From the NCBI GenBank assembly GCA_030447725.1, contig JAUJOQ010000002.1, positions 221,048 to 285,047 of the forward strand: a DNA stretch of 64,000 nt, in the 5' to 3' direction. Made by a program: the position numbers and the translations under genes. Numbering within the stretch: the first letter of the stretch is position 1; each line of letters starts with the position of its first letter. Positions 1 through 10,777 of this stretch are shown here, in pieces. Source of the stretch: Thermoleophilaceae bacterium. GTDB taxonomy: Bacteria; Actinomycetota; Thermoleophilia; Solirubrobacterales; Thermoleophilaceae. Under the pieces are notes generated by a model. The model was not told the DNA's origin. It made no database searches and saw nothing but the letters and a program-made list of their open reading frames with translations.

Positions 1-1251
1 CGCAACCGCGCGGCGAGCGTCGAGGCGCTCGAGCAAGAGGTCGGTCGCTCGCAGATCCGAGCTCTGCTCGCGCTCCGTCGCTAGAGCGGGGTTCGATGCA
101 GGCGCCGTTGCGTCGTCCCCGGAGCGTCCGAGGAGAAATCCAATCGATCCACCACAGGCGACGGTAACTGCTAGAGCCATGGCGAGCGAGTGGCGGCGCA
201 GGGCAGCGCGAAGGTCTCCGGCGCGAGACATCGGTTCGAGCGGAAAGCCTTCTTGCACCGACGCTCCGTTGATGCTCTCGCCCCCCCGCGGTGGAAGGCG
301 CCCAGCTGAAGGGATGCCGCTCGTGGGCTCCCGCTGTGTTCGGGATCTGGCGGACGCGCCGTTAACCGGCGGTGAGGGGATTCGCACTCCGAGCGAGACC
401 GCGGCCGCGCTCATGAGCTGCCGAGCAGACCGAAGCCGCTCGTCCGGCTCCTTCGCCATCGCCGCCGCCACCACATCGTCGATCGACGCCGGCAGCTCCG
501 GACGACGCTCCGAGAGGCGCGGCGGGGGCTCGGCCACGTGCGCGTATGCGACGACGCCCGGGTGCTCGAAGGTGTAGGGCGGGCTCCCGGTGAGGCACTC
601 GACCAGAATGCACGCGAGCGAGTAGACGTTGCTCTCCGGCACGAGCGGCTCTTCCCTGAGCGTCTCGGGCGACAGGTAGGGGGTCGACCGGGCCAGGTCG
701 AGCAGTCCACCGCTCCACTCGGGGTCGGCGATCCCGAAATCGCCCAGCAAGACATGTCCGCCGCCGCGCGGCTCGACCACTACGCGCTCGGGCGCCAGAT
801 CGCGGTGCACGAGCCCCCGCTCGTGTGCCGTCTCGAGCGCGTCGGCCACCTGTGCGAGCAGCCGCAGGGCGCCTTTCGCGTTGAGCGGGGCTGCCGCGAG
901 CAGGTCGGCCAGCGTGGGCGCCACGGACAGCGGACTGACGAGGTAGTAGCGATCGCCCGCCTTTCCCCAGTCGAGGATCGGGAGGAGGTTGGGATGCTCG
1001 ATCGAAGCTCGCAGGCGAAGCCGGCGCTCGAAGCGCCTCGCCAATCGTCGGCTGTCACCCGAGCGCAGGTTGAGCAGCTTGAGCGCGACGCGGCGGCCGT
1101 CCGCCATGCTGGCTTCATAGGTCGTATGCCGCCACGGCTCCCGGGAGAGCCGCCCCTCGACGCGATAGCCGGCGACCAGCCCGTCCCTATCGGCGTACGG
1201 CTCGAGGAGCTCGTGCTCCTCGGACTCCCGAAAGCGCTGCCCGGGGTCCAT
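1..1251 (-). CDS. Membrane Ser/Thr protein kinase-like protein, 3' end outside window
   Basis: Reads left from ATG at 1251 with no stop before base 1, so at least 417 residues and cut by the window edge. The kinase fold covers roughly residues 20-290: VALK lysine near 56, catalytic loop HRDLAPER near 149, DFG near 171, then STPYLSPE. A Pro/Ser-rich linker follows, then one membrane segment (about 354-375) and an Arg/Glu-rich outer part. The Gly-rich loop is degenerate (GRLSREPW), and the catalytic-loop Lys and Asn of HRDxKPxN are Ala and Arg, so activity is uncertain. The start overlaps the stop of the upstream PKD fragment (TGATG), suggesting translational coupling. Family assignment is firm; activity and signal are unknown. 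Confidence 0.8.
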   Translation of the reverse strand, partial: MDPGQRFRESEEHELLEPYADRDGLVAGYRVEGRLSREPWRHTTYEASMADGRRVALKLLNLRSGDSRRLARRFERRLRLRASIEHPNLLPILDWGKAGDRYYLVSPLSVAPTLADLLAAAPLNAKGALRLLAQVADALETAHERGLVHRDLAPERVVVEPRGGGHVLLGDFGIADPEWSGGLLDLARSTPYLSPETLREEPLVPESNVYSLACILVECLTGSPPYTFEHPGVVAYAHVAEPPPRLSERRPELPASIDDVVAAAMAKEPDERLRSARQLMSAAAVSLGVRIPSPPVNGASARSRTQREPTSGIPSAGRLPPRGGESINGASVQEGFPLEPMSRAGDLRAALRRHSLAMALAVTVACGGSIGFLLGRSGDDATAPASNPALATEREQSSDLRATDLLLERLDARRAVA

Positions 1252-1481
1252 CAGCCGGAGTCGTCCCAGTCGCCGCCGCCCGAGGGAGGGGTCGTGGGAG
1301 CCCGGCGCGGCGGCGCGGGCGTCCGCGAGATCGGGCGAGGCGCCGCCGCAGCCCTGGTGGCCGGCGGCGGGACCAATACAGGTGGAGGCGCCGGCGCGGC
1401 GTTCACCGCCACGGTGGTCGTCGCCGTGCCGGACGACCCGCGATCGTCGGTCACGCGCAGTCTGACCGTGTAGATGGCCAC
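1251..1481 (-). CDS. Half PKD domain plus Pro-rich tail, small ORF
   Basis: A GTG-started 76-residue ORF. The first 28 residues match the second half of a PKD beta-sandwich (YTVRLRVTDDRG), followed by an Ala/Pro-rich linker and the ending GGGDWDDSG. The same frame continues upstream through TGRPTVRV to a TAG at 1503-1505, the stop of the preceding gene, so the PKD domain appears interrupted by that stop. No signal peptide of its own. It could be the 3' part of a broken longer gene rather than an independent protein. The downstream kinase start overlaps its stop by one base. Confidence 0.45.
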   Translation of the reverse strand: MAIYTVRLRVTDDRGSSGTATTTVAVNAAPAPPPVLVPPPATRAAAAPRPISRTPAPPRRAPTTPPSGGGDWDDSG

Positions 1482-1502
1482 GCGGACGGTTGGGCGACCC
1501 GT

Positions 1503-1958
1503 CTAGCCCGAGTCGTCGTAGGTCTCGCCACTTGGCGGAGGCGGGCTTGGCGCCGCCGGGGGCGGCGAGGGGGCCGGGGCCGGGGCCGGAGCCGGCGCGG
1601 GGACCGGAGCCGGAGCCGGCGCCGGGACCGGAGCCGGCGCGGCGACCGAGGGCGAAGTCGGAGCGGGGGTCGGCGCCGGACCCGGCGACGTCTCGCGCGG
1701 AGCCGCCTGTGGTCGGGCGGGCACCGGGATCTCGGCCCTTCGTCGCCGCTTGCGTGGCGCTCGGAGCGCGGGCAGGGGCTCGGCGCGATCGAGGGAGGTC
1801 ACGGGCGGCGAACCCACCGCCGGTGCCTTCTCACGAGGCGTAGAGCCCGCGTCAGATGTGTCTGTGAGCTTCCCCAATCCGAATAGAGCTCCGAAAGACG
1901 CCGCGGATGCGGCCGCCAGCAGCGCAGCCGTGCGCCGGTTCGTCACGACGAGGGGCAC
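1503..1958 (-). CDS. Membrane-anchored Pro/Ala-rich protein
   Basis: GTG start, 151 residues, overlapping the end of the upstream PKD gene by 16 bases. A hydrophobic segment at about residues 9-30 could be a signal anchor. A basic patch (RKRRRR) and a long low-complexity Pro/Ala/Val stretch (about 85-140) follow; the ending is SGETYDDSG, close to the ending of the next ORF. Pro/Ala stretches of this kind usually span the cell wall. No enzymatic domain seen. Probably part of one operon with the PKD protein and the kinase. Confidence 0.55.
   Translation of the reverse strand: MPLVVTNRRTAALLAAASAASFGALFGLGKLTDTSDAGSTPREKAPAVGSPPVTSLDRAEPLPALRAPRKRRRRAEIPVPARPQAAPRETSPGPAPTPAPTSPSVAAPAPVPAPAPAPVPAPAPAPAPAPSPPPAAPSPPPPSGETYDDSG
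1550..1690. repeat. Low-complexity Pro/Ala codon repeat
   Basis: Tandem GGAGCCGGC / GGGGCCGG-type units in the + strand, encoding alternating Pro-Ala and Pro-Val on the minus strand. Copy number in such a tract is prone to slippage and to misassembly. Confidence 0.7.
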
Positions 1959-3277
1959 GTCGTTGGCTTCGCACTGCTAGATGCCACGCATAGATCCCGC
2001 CGTAGTGGCGCCTTCGACCGGCGGATCTTGAACGACGTGTACTTGCCGATCTTTCCTGGCTGGGTGATGCGGATCTGGAGGGATTCGCCCAAAGCAAGGT
2101 GCCGCTCAAAGGAGCGAAAGCGCGAGCGGCCGGAAGAGATCAACTTGCTGCTCCTGCGGAGCCGGCATCCGGCCCCGCGACAGCGAACCGTGACCCTTGC
2201 GCCCCTCGGAACACCGCTCACCCGAAGCAGCTTCACTTTCGCTCCTCTGCGGCTGAGCTCGGCCACCAGCCGCACGACTGGGAAGGGGCTCATCAGTTTG
2301 GTGACGGTGGCGACTGGAGGGTCTGGGGACGGTGGAGCTTGGTCTTGGGGCGGTGGAGCCTGGTTCGGGGACGGCCCCGCGGGGAAGGCGTTGACGGTCA
2401 CCGCGAATGTCACGGTGTCTGAGGCCCCCCGGTCGTCAGTCACCAGGAGCCGGACGGTGTGAGCACCGGCTGTGCCGAAGGAACGGGTCGCCGTGACCCC
2501 CGACGCGTCGTCGAACCGCCCGTCGTTGTCGAAGTCCCACTCATGGCTGGCGATCGTGCCATCAGGGTCGGAGGAGGCGCCCGCGTCGAAGGTCACGGCC
2601 TCCCCCACGAGCGTCGGGTTGGGAGAGGCGGAGAAGCGCGCGACCGGTCTGCTGTTCACCACCACGGTGGCGCTCTTCTCCGCGACCGCACCGTCGTTAT
2701 CGGTCACCCGCAGCTTGACGGTCACGGTTCCACCAGCGGCGTAGACCTTTGAGGTCGTCGGCGTCCTGCCCGTCGCAGTCTCGAAGCTGTCGTCGCCATC
2801 CAGGTCCCACTCGTAGTTGACGATCTTGCCGTCGGAGTCGGAAGACGCGCTACCGTCGAAGGCCACCGTTTGACCAGGCATCGCCACGCTGGGCGCCGCG
2901 GTGAAGGAAGCGCTCGGCGGCTCGTTGACGCGCACGACCTTGACCACGTCCTTGACATCGACATCCCTCGTCACGCGCATCACGACCGTACGCTGCCCCG
3001 GGGTGGTGTAGACGTGCTGGACGGTCCGTCCGGTGGCATCGAAGGTTCCATCGTTCTCGAAGTCCCAGTTGACCAAGTCGCCTGGCTTGGTGTTGGTTGC
3101 CGAGAACGTCGCCGTCTGGCCGGGTAGGGGCACCTCGGGTGTGACCGTGAAGTCGAGTGGAGCCGGTGCGGCGGCGAGCACCAGCTGCGTGACGGCGAGT
3201 GGCAGTCCCAGCACGACCAGCGTAAGGGCGGTTACGCCCATGAACATCTTGCGTAGCTTCGCGGCGGTGCGATTCAT
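1943..3277 (-). CDS. Secreted protein with three PKD domains
   Basis: Start chosen at ATG 3277 (MNRTAAKLRK), where a basic N-terminus and hydrophobic signal segment begin; AAGGGG lies about 11 bases upstream. Three successive PKD domains follow at roughly residues 40-118, 122-205 and 207-292, with WDFENDGTFD, WDLDGDDSFE and WDFDNDGRFD as the calcium-site-like strands. A Pro-rich linker leads to a C-terminal domain (VTVRCRGAGC ... GKYTSFKIRR) often found on secreted Thermoleophilia proteins. PKD domains mediate surface protein-protein or carbohydrate contacts. First gene of a minus-strand run that ends with the kinase. Confidence 0.85.
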   Translation of the reverse strand: MNRTAAKLRKMFMGVTALTLVVLGLPLAVTQLVLAAAPAPLDFTVTPEVPLPGQTATFSATNTKPGDLVNWDFENDGTFDATGRTVQHVYTTPGQRTVVMRVTRDVDVKDVVKVVRVNEPPSASFTAAPSVAMPGQTVAFDGSASSDSDGKIVNYEWDLDGDDSFETATGRTPTTSKVYAAGGTVTVKLRVTDNDGAVAEKSATVVVNSRPVARFSASPNPTLVGEAVTFDAGASSDPDGTIASHEWDFDNDGRFDDASGVTATRSFGTAGAHTVRLLVTDDRGASDTVTFAVTVNAFPAGPSPNQAPPPQDQAPPSPDPPVATVTKLMSPFPVVRLVAELSRRGAKVKLLRVSGVPRGARVTVRCRGAGCRLRRSSKLISSGRSRFRSFERHLALGESLQIRITQPGKIGKYTSFKIRRSKAPLRRDLCVASSSAKPTTCPSS

Positions 3278-3462
3278 CGCCCCGATCCCCTTCCGTGAAT
3301 TGCGCTGATCCGGGTCTCTTCCAAGGGTAGCCGGGTTTTGCCCCGACGGCGTCCAGCTGGGGCTCTTCTCAGGCTGGGGCAGTTTCTTGCCCACCGCGCG
3401 CAGGTCGATGACACCGGTCACAACTCCGGCTAGCGGAGGATGCCCGGGGCCGGCAGGCGCGG

Positions 3463-4047
3463 CTAGTAGCCGGAGGGATGCCTGGCGATGAAGCCGCTGG
3501 GAGAGCGGTTGTACTTACGCCAGCGCGGGCCTCTGCCGGAGCGGCGGTCCTCGGCGGACGGACGCTCGCCGACGCTGGTGTCGAGCCGGAGCCCGCCGAT
3601 CACGAGGTAGGCGTGGCCGGGATTGGTGTAGACGGTGATCCAGCGACCCTTTCCACTGGCGCCCCAGCCCATGAACCCGCTGGAGTTGAGCGGGCTCTCG
3701 AGGAAGCGGCCTCCGTAGAGGGCGAAGCTGATGGTGCCAGAGCAGTCATATCCACGGTCGAGCGACATGCGAGACCAAGGCCCCGAGTAGGGCCCGTGGC
3801 CGCCGCCGTAGACGTAGGGCTTGCGAACGATCCGGTTGGCGGCCGCGATGGCGTTCTTGACCTTGGCCGGGGCGCCGGCAGGCGGAATCGCGACGCCGTC
3901 GACGATCTTGGCGCGCTCGGCGGGCGGCGGCGGAGGCACATAGGTGGCGCCGCCGCTGCGGGCCGCGGCGGCTCCGGAGGGAGCGAGCAGCGCGATGGCG
4001 GCAGCGGCAATTGCCGCGCGCGAAATTGTGGGATTGGGGCGGTCCAT
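3463..4047 (-). CDS. Secreted NlpC/P60-type peptidoglycan hydrolase
   Basis: 194 residues from ATG 4047, directly behind a c-di-AMP riboswitch. Signal peptide with AIAAAAIALLAPSGAAAA, a Pro-rich linker, then a compact NlpC/P60 fold: YVYGGGHG, catalytic Cys in GYDCSGTISFALYGG, and the likely catalytic His in NPGHAYLVIGG. It probably cleaves stem peptides in the wall. Many actinobacterial wall hydrolases of this class are under c-di-AMP riboswitch control, which fits. The end is the Tyr of RHPSGY; no extra binding domain. Confidence 0.88.
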   Translation of the reverse strand: MDRPNPTISRAAIAAAAIALLAPSGAAAARSGGATYVPPPPPAERAKIVDGVAIPPAGAPAKVKNAIAAANRIVRKPYVYGGGHGPYSGPWSRMSLDRGYDCSGTISFALYGGRFLESPLNSSGFMGWGASGKGRWITVYTNPGHAYLVIGGLRLDTSVGERPSAEDRRSGRGPRWRKYNRSPSGFIARHPSGY

Positions 4048-4057
4048 ACTCTTTCGA

Positions 4058-4184
4058 ACGCCTACGGGGTTAGCTGACGGGCTCGCGCTGAAAGAGCTTG
4101 CGCGTCTCGAGACTTGAGATTTGCCCCAGTGGCCGAAGCCACCTTGGTTCCCCCGTTCCGCGGCCAGCACGGATTCGGCGTGGG
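4058..4184 (-). promoter_or_regulatory. Cyclic di-AMP (ydaO-type) riboswitch
   Basis: Leader of the NlpC/P60 gene. On the minus strand the conserved blocks appear in order: ACGCCGAAUCC, ACGGGGGAACCAAG, GGGGCAAAUC, GAGCCCGUCAGCUAACC and GUAGGCGU, the outer ACGCC/GGCGU pair closing P1. Block order and spacing match actinobacterial ydaO-class riboswitches that bind c-di-AMP and typically switch off wall hydrolases. The 3' end lies about 10 bases before the start codon. Confidence 0.9.
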
Positions 4185-4289
4185 GCGAAGCTATCAGATC
4201 CATCCGGACGGGTTCAACCCGGGCCACGCCTTCCCTTCGGCCGAAGGAGCGGAACCACCTGCAGGATCCGGTGCGGGACAATGGCCTGA

Positions 4290-5708
4290 ATGAACTTCAC
4301 CAGGGACGTCGTGGACGCCGCCCCGACGTCCCGGCGGGCGCTCCTATCCCTGTCTGCAGAGGGAAACCGCCGCGAGCTGACCTTTGGCGAGATAGCTGAT
4401 GGCGCGGCCCGCCTGGCCGGGGCCCTGGCCGCTCACCGAGTTGGCCGCGGCGATGTGGTGATGACCGTGATGGGCAACCGTGCGGAGTGGGTGCTCGCGC
4501 TGCTCGCGTGCTTTCGGATCGGCGCCGTCGCCCTGCCCTGCGCCACCCAGCTGCGCTCCGCGGATCTGCGGTCGAGGATGGGCTCGGCAGAGCCCAAGCT
4601 GGTGCTCGCCGACGCTCCCAACACCGAAACCGTGCGCGCCGCGGGCTTCACCGGGCCGGTGCTCACCGTGCCCGACCGGCGGCTGTTCGAATCGCCGCGC
4701 GCGCCGGCAGCCGAGCTGGGCCCCGACGAGCCCGCGCTGATCGTGTTCACATCGGGCACGAGCGGAGCGGCCAAGCCGATCCGCCACGGCCAGCGCTACC
4801 TGACCGGTCAGAGCGTGCAGGCCGAGCACTGGTTCGGCGCCCGGGAGGGCGAGCTGGCGTGGTGCACGGCCGCCGGCGGCTGGTCGAAGTCGGCACGCAA
4901 CTCCTTCATCGCGCCGTGGCTGCGCGGCGCCACCGCCCTGCTCCACGACGGCCGGTTCGACGCCGAGGAGCGCCTCGACATCGTCGAGCGGGAAGGAGTC
5001 GAGGTGCTCTGCATGGCGCCGACGGAGTACCGCATGATCGCCAAGAGCGGGGGCCTGCGCCCGCTCCCCTCACTTCGTCACGCCGTCGCCGCCGGCGAGG
5101 CGCTCAACCCGGAGGTGATCGATTTGTGGCGGCAGGTCGGCGTGATCGTCCACGACGGCTACGGCCAGACGGAGACCGGCGCGCTCACGGGCATGCCCAT
5201 CGGCGAGCCGGTACGCCCGGGGTCGATGGGCCGCGCCCTGCCCGGCTTCCGCGTGTGGGTCGACGATGGCGAGCTGTGCGCCGACCCCGCCACCGTGCCC
5301 ACCTTCTTCCTGGACGGCGGACCGGAACCGTGGCGCACCGGCGACCGGGTCAGAGAAGACGACGACGGCTACCTGTTCTTCGAGGGCCGCACCGACGACC
5401 TGATCATCTCCGCCGGCTACCGGATCGGGCCCGTCGAGGTGGAGTCGGCGCTGATTTCGCACCCAGTCGTGATCGAGGCGGCGGCGGTGGCGGCGCCCGA
5501 CTCAGAGCGCGGCCAAGTGGTGCGCGCCGTGGTCGTGCTGCAACGGGGCGCGGATGCCGGCCCCGAGCTGGCGCGCGAGCTGCAAGAGCACGTGAAGCAG
5601 CAGACCGCTCCCTACAAGTACCCGCGCATCGTGGAGTTTGCCCCCGAGCTGCCGAAGACCGCGAGCGGGAAGATCCGCCGCGCGGAGTTGCGCGGGTCTG
5701 AGGGGTAG
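4290..5708 (+). CDS. AMP-dependent acyl-CoA synthetase
   Basis: 472 residues. ANL-superfamily motifs are intact: phosphate loop FTSGTSGAAKP (about 152-162), YGQTETG (about 294-300), hinge GRTDDLIISAGYRIGP (about 367-382) and C-terminal catalytic lysine in PKTASGKIRR. It activates a carboxylic acid to acyl-AMP, then acyl-CoA. Sequence style is closest to medium-chain/acetate-like synthetases, but length is on the short side with an abbreviated N-terminus; substrate cannot be fixed. The next gene starts 9 bases downstream, probably co-transcribed. Confidence 0.9.
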   Translation: MNFTRDVVDAAPTSRRALLSLSAEGNRRELTFGEIADGAARLAGALAAHRVGRGDVVMTVMGNRAEWVLALLACFRIGAVALPCATQLRSADLRSRMGSAEPKLVLADAPNTETVRAAGFTGPVLTVPDRRLFESPRAPAAELGPDEPALIVFTSGTSGAAKPIRHGQRYLTGQSVQAEHWFGAREGELAWCTAAGGWSKSARNSFIAPWLRGATALLHDGRFDAEERLDIVEREGVEVLCMAPTEYRMIAKSGGLRPLPSLRHAVAAGEALNPEVIDLWRQVGVIVHDGYGQTETGALTGMPIGEPVRPGSMGRALPGFRVWVDDGELCADPATVPTFFLDGGPEPWRTGDRVREDDDGYLFFEGRTDDLIISAGYRIGPVEVESALISHPVVIEAAAVAAPDSERGQVVRAVVVLQRGADAGPELARELQEHVKQQTAPYKYPRIVEFAPELPKTASGKIRRAELRGSEG

Positions 5709-5717
5709 CCTGAGGCG

Positions 5718-7669
<1,952 letters not shown>

Positions 7670-7673
<4 letters not shown>

Positions 7674-8542
7674 GGCGCCCGGCCCCACTGATAGCGGTCG
7701 TCGCGTTGATGGCCGGCCTCGGGGGACCGAGCCTGTCCGCCGGCGAGCCCACGGGACAGGCGACAGCGGGCCCGCGCGGCGCCCATCGGGACGCGGTGGC
7801 GATCACCGGCCTGGGAACGCGCCCCGCGGCAGGGCGCGGCGAGCGGCGCGCCCACCGGATGGTGGCCGGCCGGTTTCGCTCCGCCGGCCTGGCCGTCCAC
7901 ACCCAGCGCTTCCGCGTGCCGGGGCGCGGCGGCTCGCGAAACGTGATCGGAGTGTTCGACACGCCGCGGCGCTGCCTGCGCGTGGTGATGGCGCACACCG
8001 ACACGATGCCGGCCGGCCCGGGGGCCAACGACAACGCCTCTGGAGTCGGCGTGGTGATGACCCTGGCCCGCCGGCTCGAGCGCCTGCGCCCGGGGTGCGA
8101 TGTGTGGCTTGTGGCCACCGGCTCCGAGGAGCGCCTGTACACGGGAGCGCCCGACCACCTGGGCGCGCTTGCGCTCGTGCGCCGCGTACTAGCCCGCGGC
8201 CTGCGCGGGCGCCTGCGCTGGGCGCTGTCGCTCGACGAGGTGGGCCGCGGCCCTGACTTCTGGCTGCGCTCGCCCGCGTCCGGGGTGCGGCCGCGGGTGG
8301 AAGGGGCGCTGCTGCGCGCCGCCCGGCGCGAGAGCGCCCCGGTCCGCTGGGTCCGCGAGGAGGGCACCGGCAACTCCGACCACCGCGAGTTCGAGCTGGC
8401 GGGCCTGCCCGCGGCGAAGCTGGGAGTTGGGGCCGCCGGCGATCCGTGCCATCACACCGCGTGCGACCGGTCACGCCGGTTGCAGGGCGGAGCGTTCTCA
8501 CGCGCCCGGCGCACCGTCGAGCGCGCCCTGCACGCGCGGTAG
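7670..8542 (+). CDS. Secreted M28-family zinc peptidase
   Basis: 290 residues starting at GTG 7670, overlapping the upstream stop (GTGA). N-terminal hydrophobic signal ([14 protein letters not shown]). M28 metal-site signatures are visible: [25 protein letters not shown] and a late His in [19 protein letters not shown] precedes it. Probably a secreted aminopeptidase or related di-zinc hydrolase. Short for the family, with no PA insertion domain. Confidence 0.82.
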
Positions 8543-8570
8543 TCGATTTTCATCCGTTTCCCTATAACGA

Positions 8571-10712
8571 GTGTCGATGACACGCATCGGCCGCTTCGTA
8601 GGAGGACGCGCCGGCAAGTGGGTGACGGCCGGCGTCTGGCTGATCGCGATCTTCGCTTCGGTCGCCTTCGACCTACCCGGCAAGTTCACCGACGCCGAGA
8701 AGAACGAGTCCACGTCGTTCCTCCCCGGCGACGCCGAGTCCACCCGCGCGCTCGCGCGTACGGAGAAGCTTCAGGACGGAGAGAAGGCTCCGATGGTGGT
8801 CGTCTACCGCCGAGAGGGCGGCCTCACCGCGGCTGACCGGCAGCGCATCCGCGGCGACCTCCGCGAGCTGAACGGGCTCGAGCTGCGGGCCACCTCGCCC
8901 TTCGCGGTCATTCCCCCGGACACGGAGGGCATCCCCACCTCCCCGGACGGCACCGCCGCCCTGATCGCGGCCGACGTGACCGCCGACGGAGAGGCCGACA
9001 CGCTGCTCGACCCGGTCGACGCGGTGCGCGAACGGGTGAGTGGCTCCTTCGACGGCCTGGCCGTGAAGGTGACCGGCGGGGCGGGCTTCTCCGCCGACGC
9101 CATCAAGGTCTTCCAGGGCATCAACGGCACGCTGCTGGCGGCGGCGGGGTCGCTGGTACTGATCCTGCTGATCCTGATCTACCGCAGCCCGATCTTCTGG
9201 CTGATCCCGATCATGGCGGTGATCTTCGCCGAGATGGGGTCGCGCGGCATCGGCTTCGGGCTCACAGAGCTCGGCGTGACGGTGAACGGCCAGTCGTCGT
9301 CCATCCTCTCCGTGCTGGTGCTGGGAGCGGGCACCGACTACGCCCTGCTACTGGTGTCGCGCTACCGGGAGGAGCTGCGCCGCCACGAGGACCGCCACGA
9401 GGCCATGGCCCGCGCCTATGCCAGCGCCGGACCGGCGATCCTGGCCTCGGGGCTGACGGTGATCGCGGCGCTGCTCTGCCTCGCGCTGGCCGATCTCAAC
9501 GGCACGGCCGGCCTCGGCCCGATCGGCGCCATGGGAGTGGCCACGGCGATGCTGTCCATGCTCACGCTGCTCCCCGCCCTGCTGGTGATCTTCGGCCGGT
9601 GGGTGTTCTGGCCATTCATCCCCCATTACCACGACGAGGGCGCCGACGCCAAACACGGCTTCTGGCGCAACGTGGCCGACTGGGTGAGCGACCATCCGCG
9701 GCGCGTCTGGGTGGGCGTCACCGCGCTGCTGGTGGTCTTCGCCCTCGGCATCGTCAACTTCGACGACGGCCTGACCTCTGGCAACTCGTTCACCGACGCC
9801 GTGGAGTCGGTCGAGGGCCAGGAGCTGATATCGCAGTCCTTCCCCGGCGGCGCCAACGCTCCAACCGACGTGGTGCTGCCCCCGGGAGGTGACGTGCAAG
9901 ACGTGGCTCAAGCCGTGAACGCGGCTCCGGGAGTGGACTCGGTGCGCGAGGTCACCCGCGGCGACGCCGGCATCCTGCTGCAGGCGGTGCTCGAGCCCGA
10001 GCCCTTCTCCACCGAGGCCTACGACCTCGTGCCGGGCATCCGCGAGGCGGCCAAGGACGCCGGTGGCGACGAGACACTGGTGGGCGGCGCCACGGCCGTC
10101 GAGGCCGACGTGCGCGAGGCCGCGGCGCGCGACACGCGCGTGATCGTGCCCGTCGCCCTGCTCGTGGTGTTCCTGATCCTGGTGGCGCTCTTGAGGGCGG
10201 TGGTGGCGCCCGTGCTGCTGATCGCCACCGTGATCCTGTCCTTTGCCGCCTCGCTGGGGGTGGGCGCCGTGGTGTTCGACGTGATCTTCGGCTTCCCGGG
10301 CAGCGACCCCTCGCTGCCACTGTTCGCCTTCATCTTCCTGGTTGCACTGGGCATCGACTACAACATCTTCCTGATGGCCCGCGTCCGAGAGGAGACGCTG
10401 CGCCACGGCACGCGAGAGGGGATGAAGCGGGGCCTGGCGGTGACCGGGGGGGTGATCACCGCGGCCGGAATCGTGCTCGCCGGCACCTTCTCCGTGCTGG
10501 CCATCTTGCCGCTCGTCTTTCTCACCGAGCTCGGGTTCGTGATCGCCTTCGGCGTGCTGCTCGACACCTTCATCGTGCGCTCGCTGCTGGTGCCGGCGCT
10601 GGTGTTCGAGCTCGGTCCCCGGATCTGGTGGCCCTCCACCCTCGCGAGCGCGATCGACCGGCGCGCCAGGCGCGAGCCCGATGCCGTCGGTGCCGGCGCC
10701 CACCAGGGCTGA
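8571..10712 (+). CDS. MMPL-family RND transporter
   Basis: 713 residues from GTG 8571 (ATG 8577 is an equal alternative). Two repeats of one helix, a large outer loop and five helices. The Asp-Tyr pairs of MmpL-type proton relays occur in both repeats: GAGTDYALLLVSRYREE and ALGIDYNIFLMARVREE. Proton-driven export of lipids or hydrophobic compounds is the family role; substrate unknown. Convergent with glnA; a hairpin lies between them. Confidence 0.9.
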   Translation: MSMTRIGRFVGGRAGKWVTAGVWLIAIFASVAFDLPGKFTDAEKNESTSFLPGDAESTRALARTEKLQDGEKAPMVVVYRREGGLTAADRQRIRGDLRELNGLELRATSPFAVIPPDTEGIPTSPDGTAALIAADVTADGEADTLLDPVDAVRERVSGSFDGLAVKVTGGAGFSADAIKVFQGINGTLLAAAGSLVLILLILIYRSPIFWLIPIMAVIFAEMGSRGIGFGLTELGVTVNGQSSSILSVLVLGAGTDYALLLVSRYREELRRHEDRHEAMARAYASAGPAILASGLTVIAALLCLALADLNGTAGLGPIGAMGVATAMLSMLTLLPALLVIFGRWVFWPFIPHYHDEGADAKHGFWRNVADWVSDHPRRVWVGVTALLVVFALGIVNFDDGLTSGNSFTDAVESVEGQELISQSFPGGANAPTDVVLPPGGDVQDVAQAVNAAPGVDSVREVTRGDAGILLQAVLEPEPFSTEAYDLVPGIREAAKDAGGDETLVGGATAVEADVREAAARDTRVIVPVALLVVFLILVALLRAVVAPVLLIATVILSFAASLGVGAVVFDVIFGFPGSDPSLPLFAFIFLVALGIDYNIFLMARVREETLRHGTREGMKRGLAVTGGVITAAGIVLAGTFSVLAILPLVFLTELGFVIAFGVLLDTFIVRSLLVPALVFELGPRIWWPSTLASAIDRRARREPDAVGAGAHQG

Positions 10713-10736
10713 CGGAGACTCTTCGGTGCGGTGCTC

Positions 10737-10755
10737 GCCAGAACGACGTTCTGGC
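10737..10755. terminator. Hairpin between convergent mmpL-type gene and glnA
   Basis: GCCAGAAC-GAC-GTTCTGGC is a perfect 8-bp stem with a 3-base loop. No T-run follows, so it may act in both directions as a weak terminator, as common in high-GC genomes. Confidence 0.5.
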
Positions 10756-10777
10756 TGCGCTCCTCCCGATCGCGGCG

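Noticed and set aside
1550-1690. CRISPR-like or minisatellite array
   Set aside because: Units are short, imperfect and in frame, encoding Pro/Ala; no spacer pattern. No CRISPR array seen anywhere in the window.
1251-1958. Amber read-through or pyrrolysine at the TAG 1503-1505
   Set aside because: No pyl genes or read-through signals seen; a nonsense split or two separate genes is simpler.
4234-4247. Perfect palindrome CCTTCGGCCGAAGG upstream of the acyl-CoA synthetase as an operator
   Set aside because: Short self-complementary GC-rich words are frequent at this base composition and there is no second copy or adjacent regulator.
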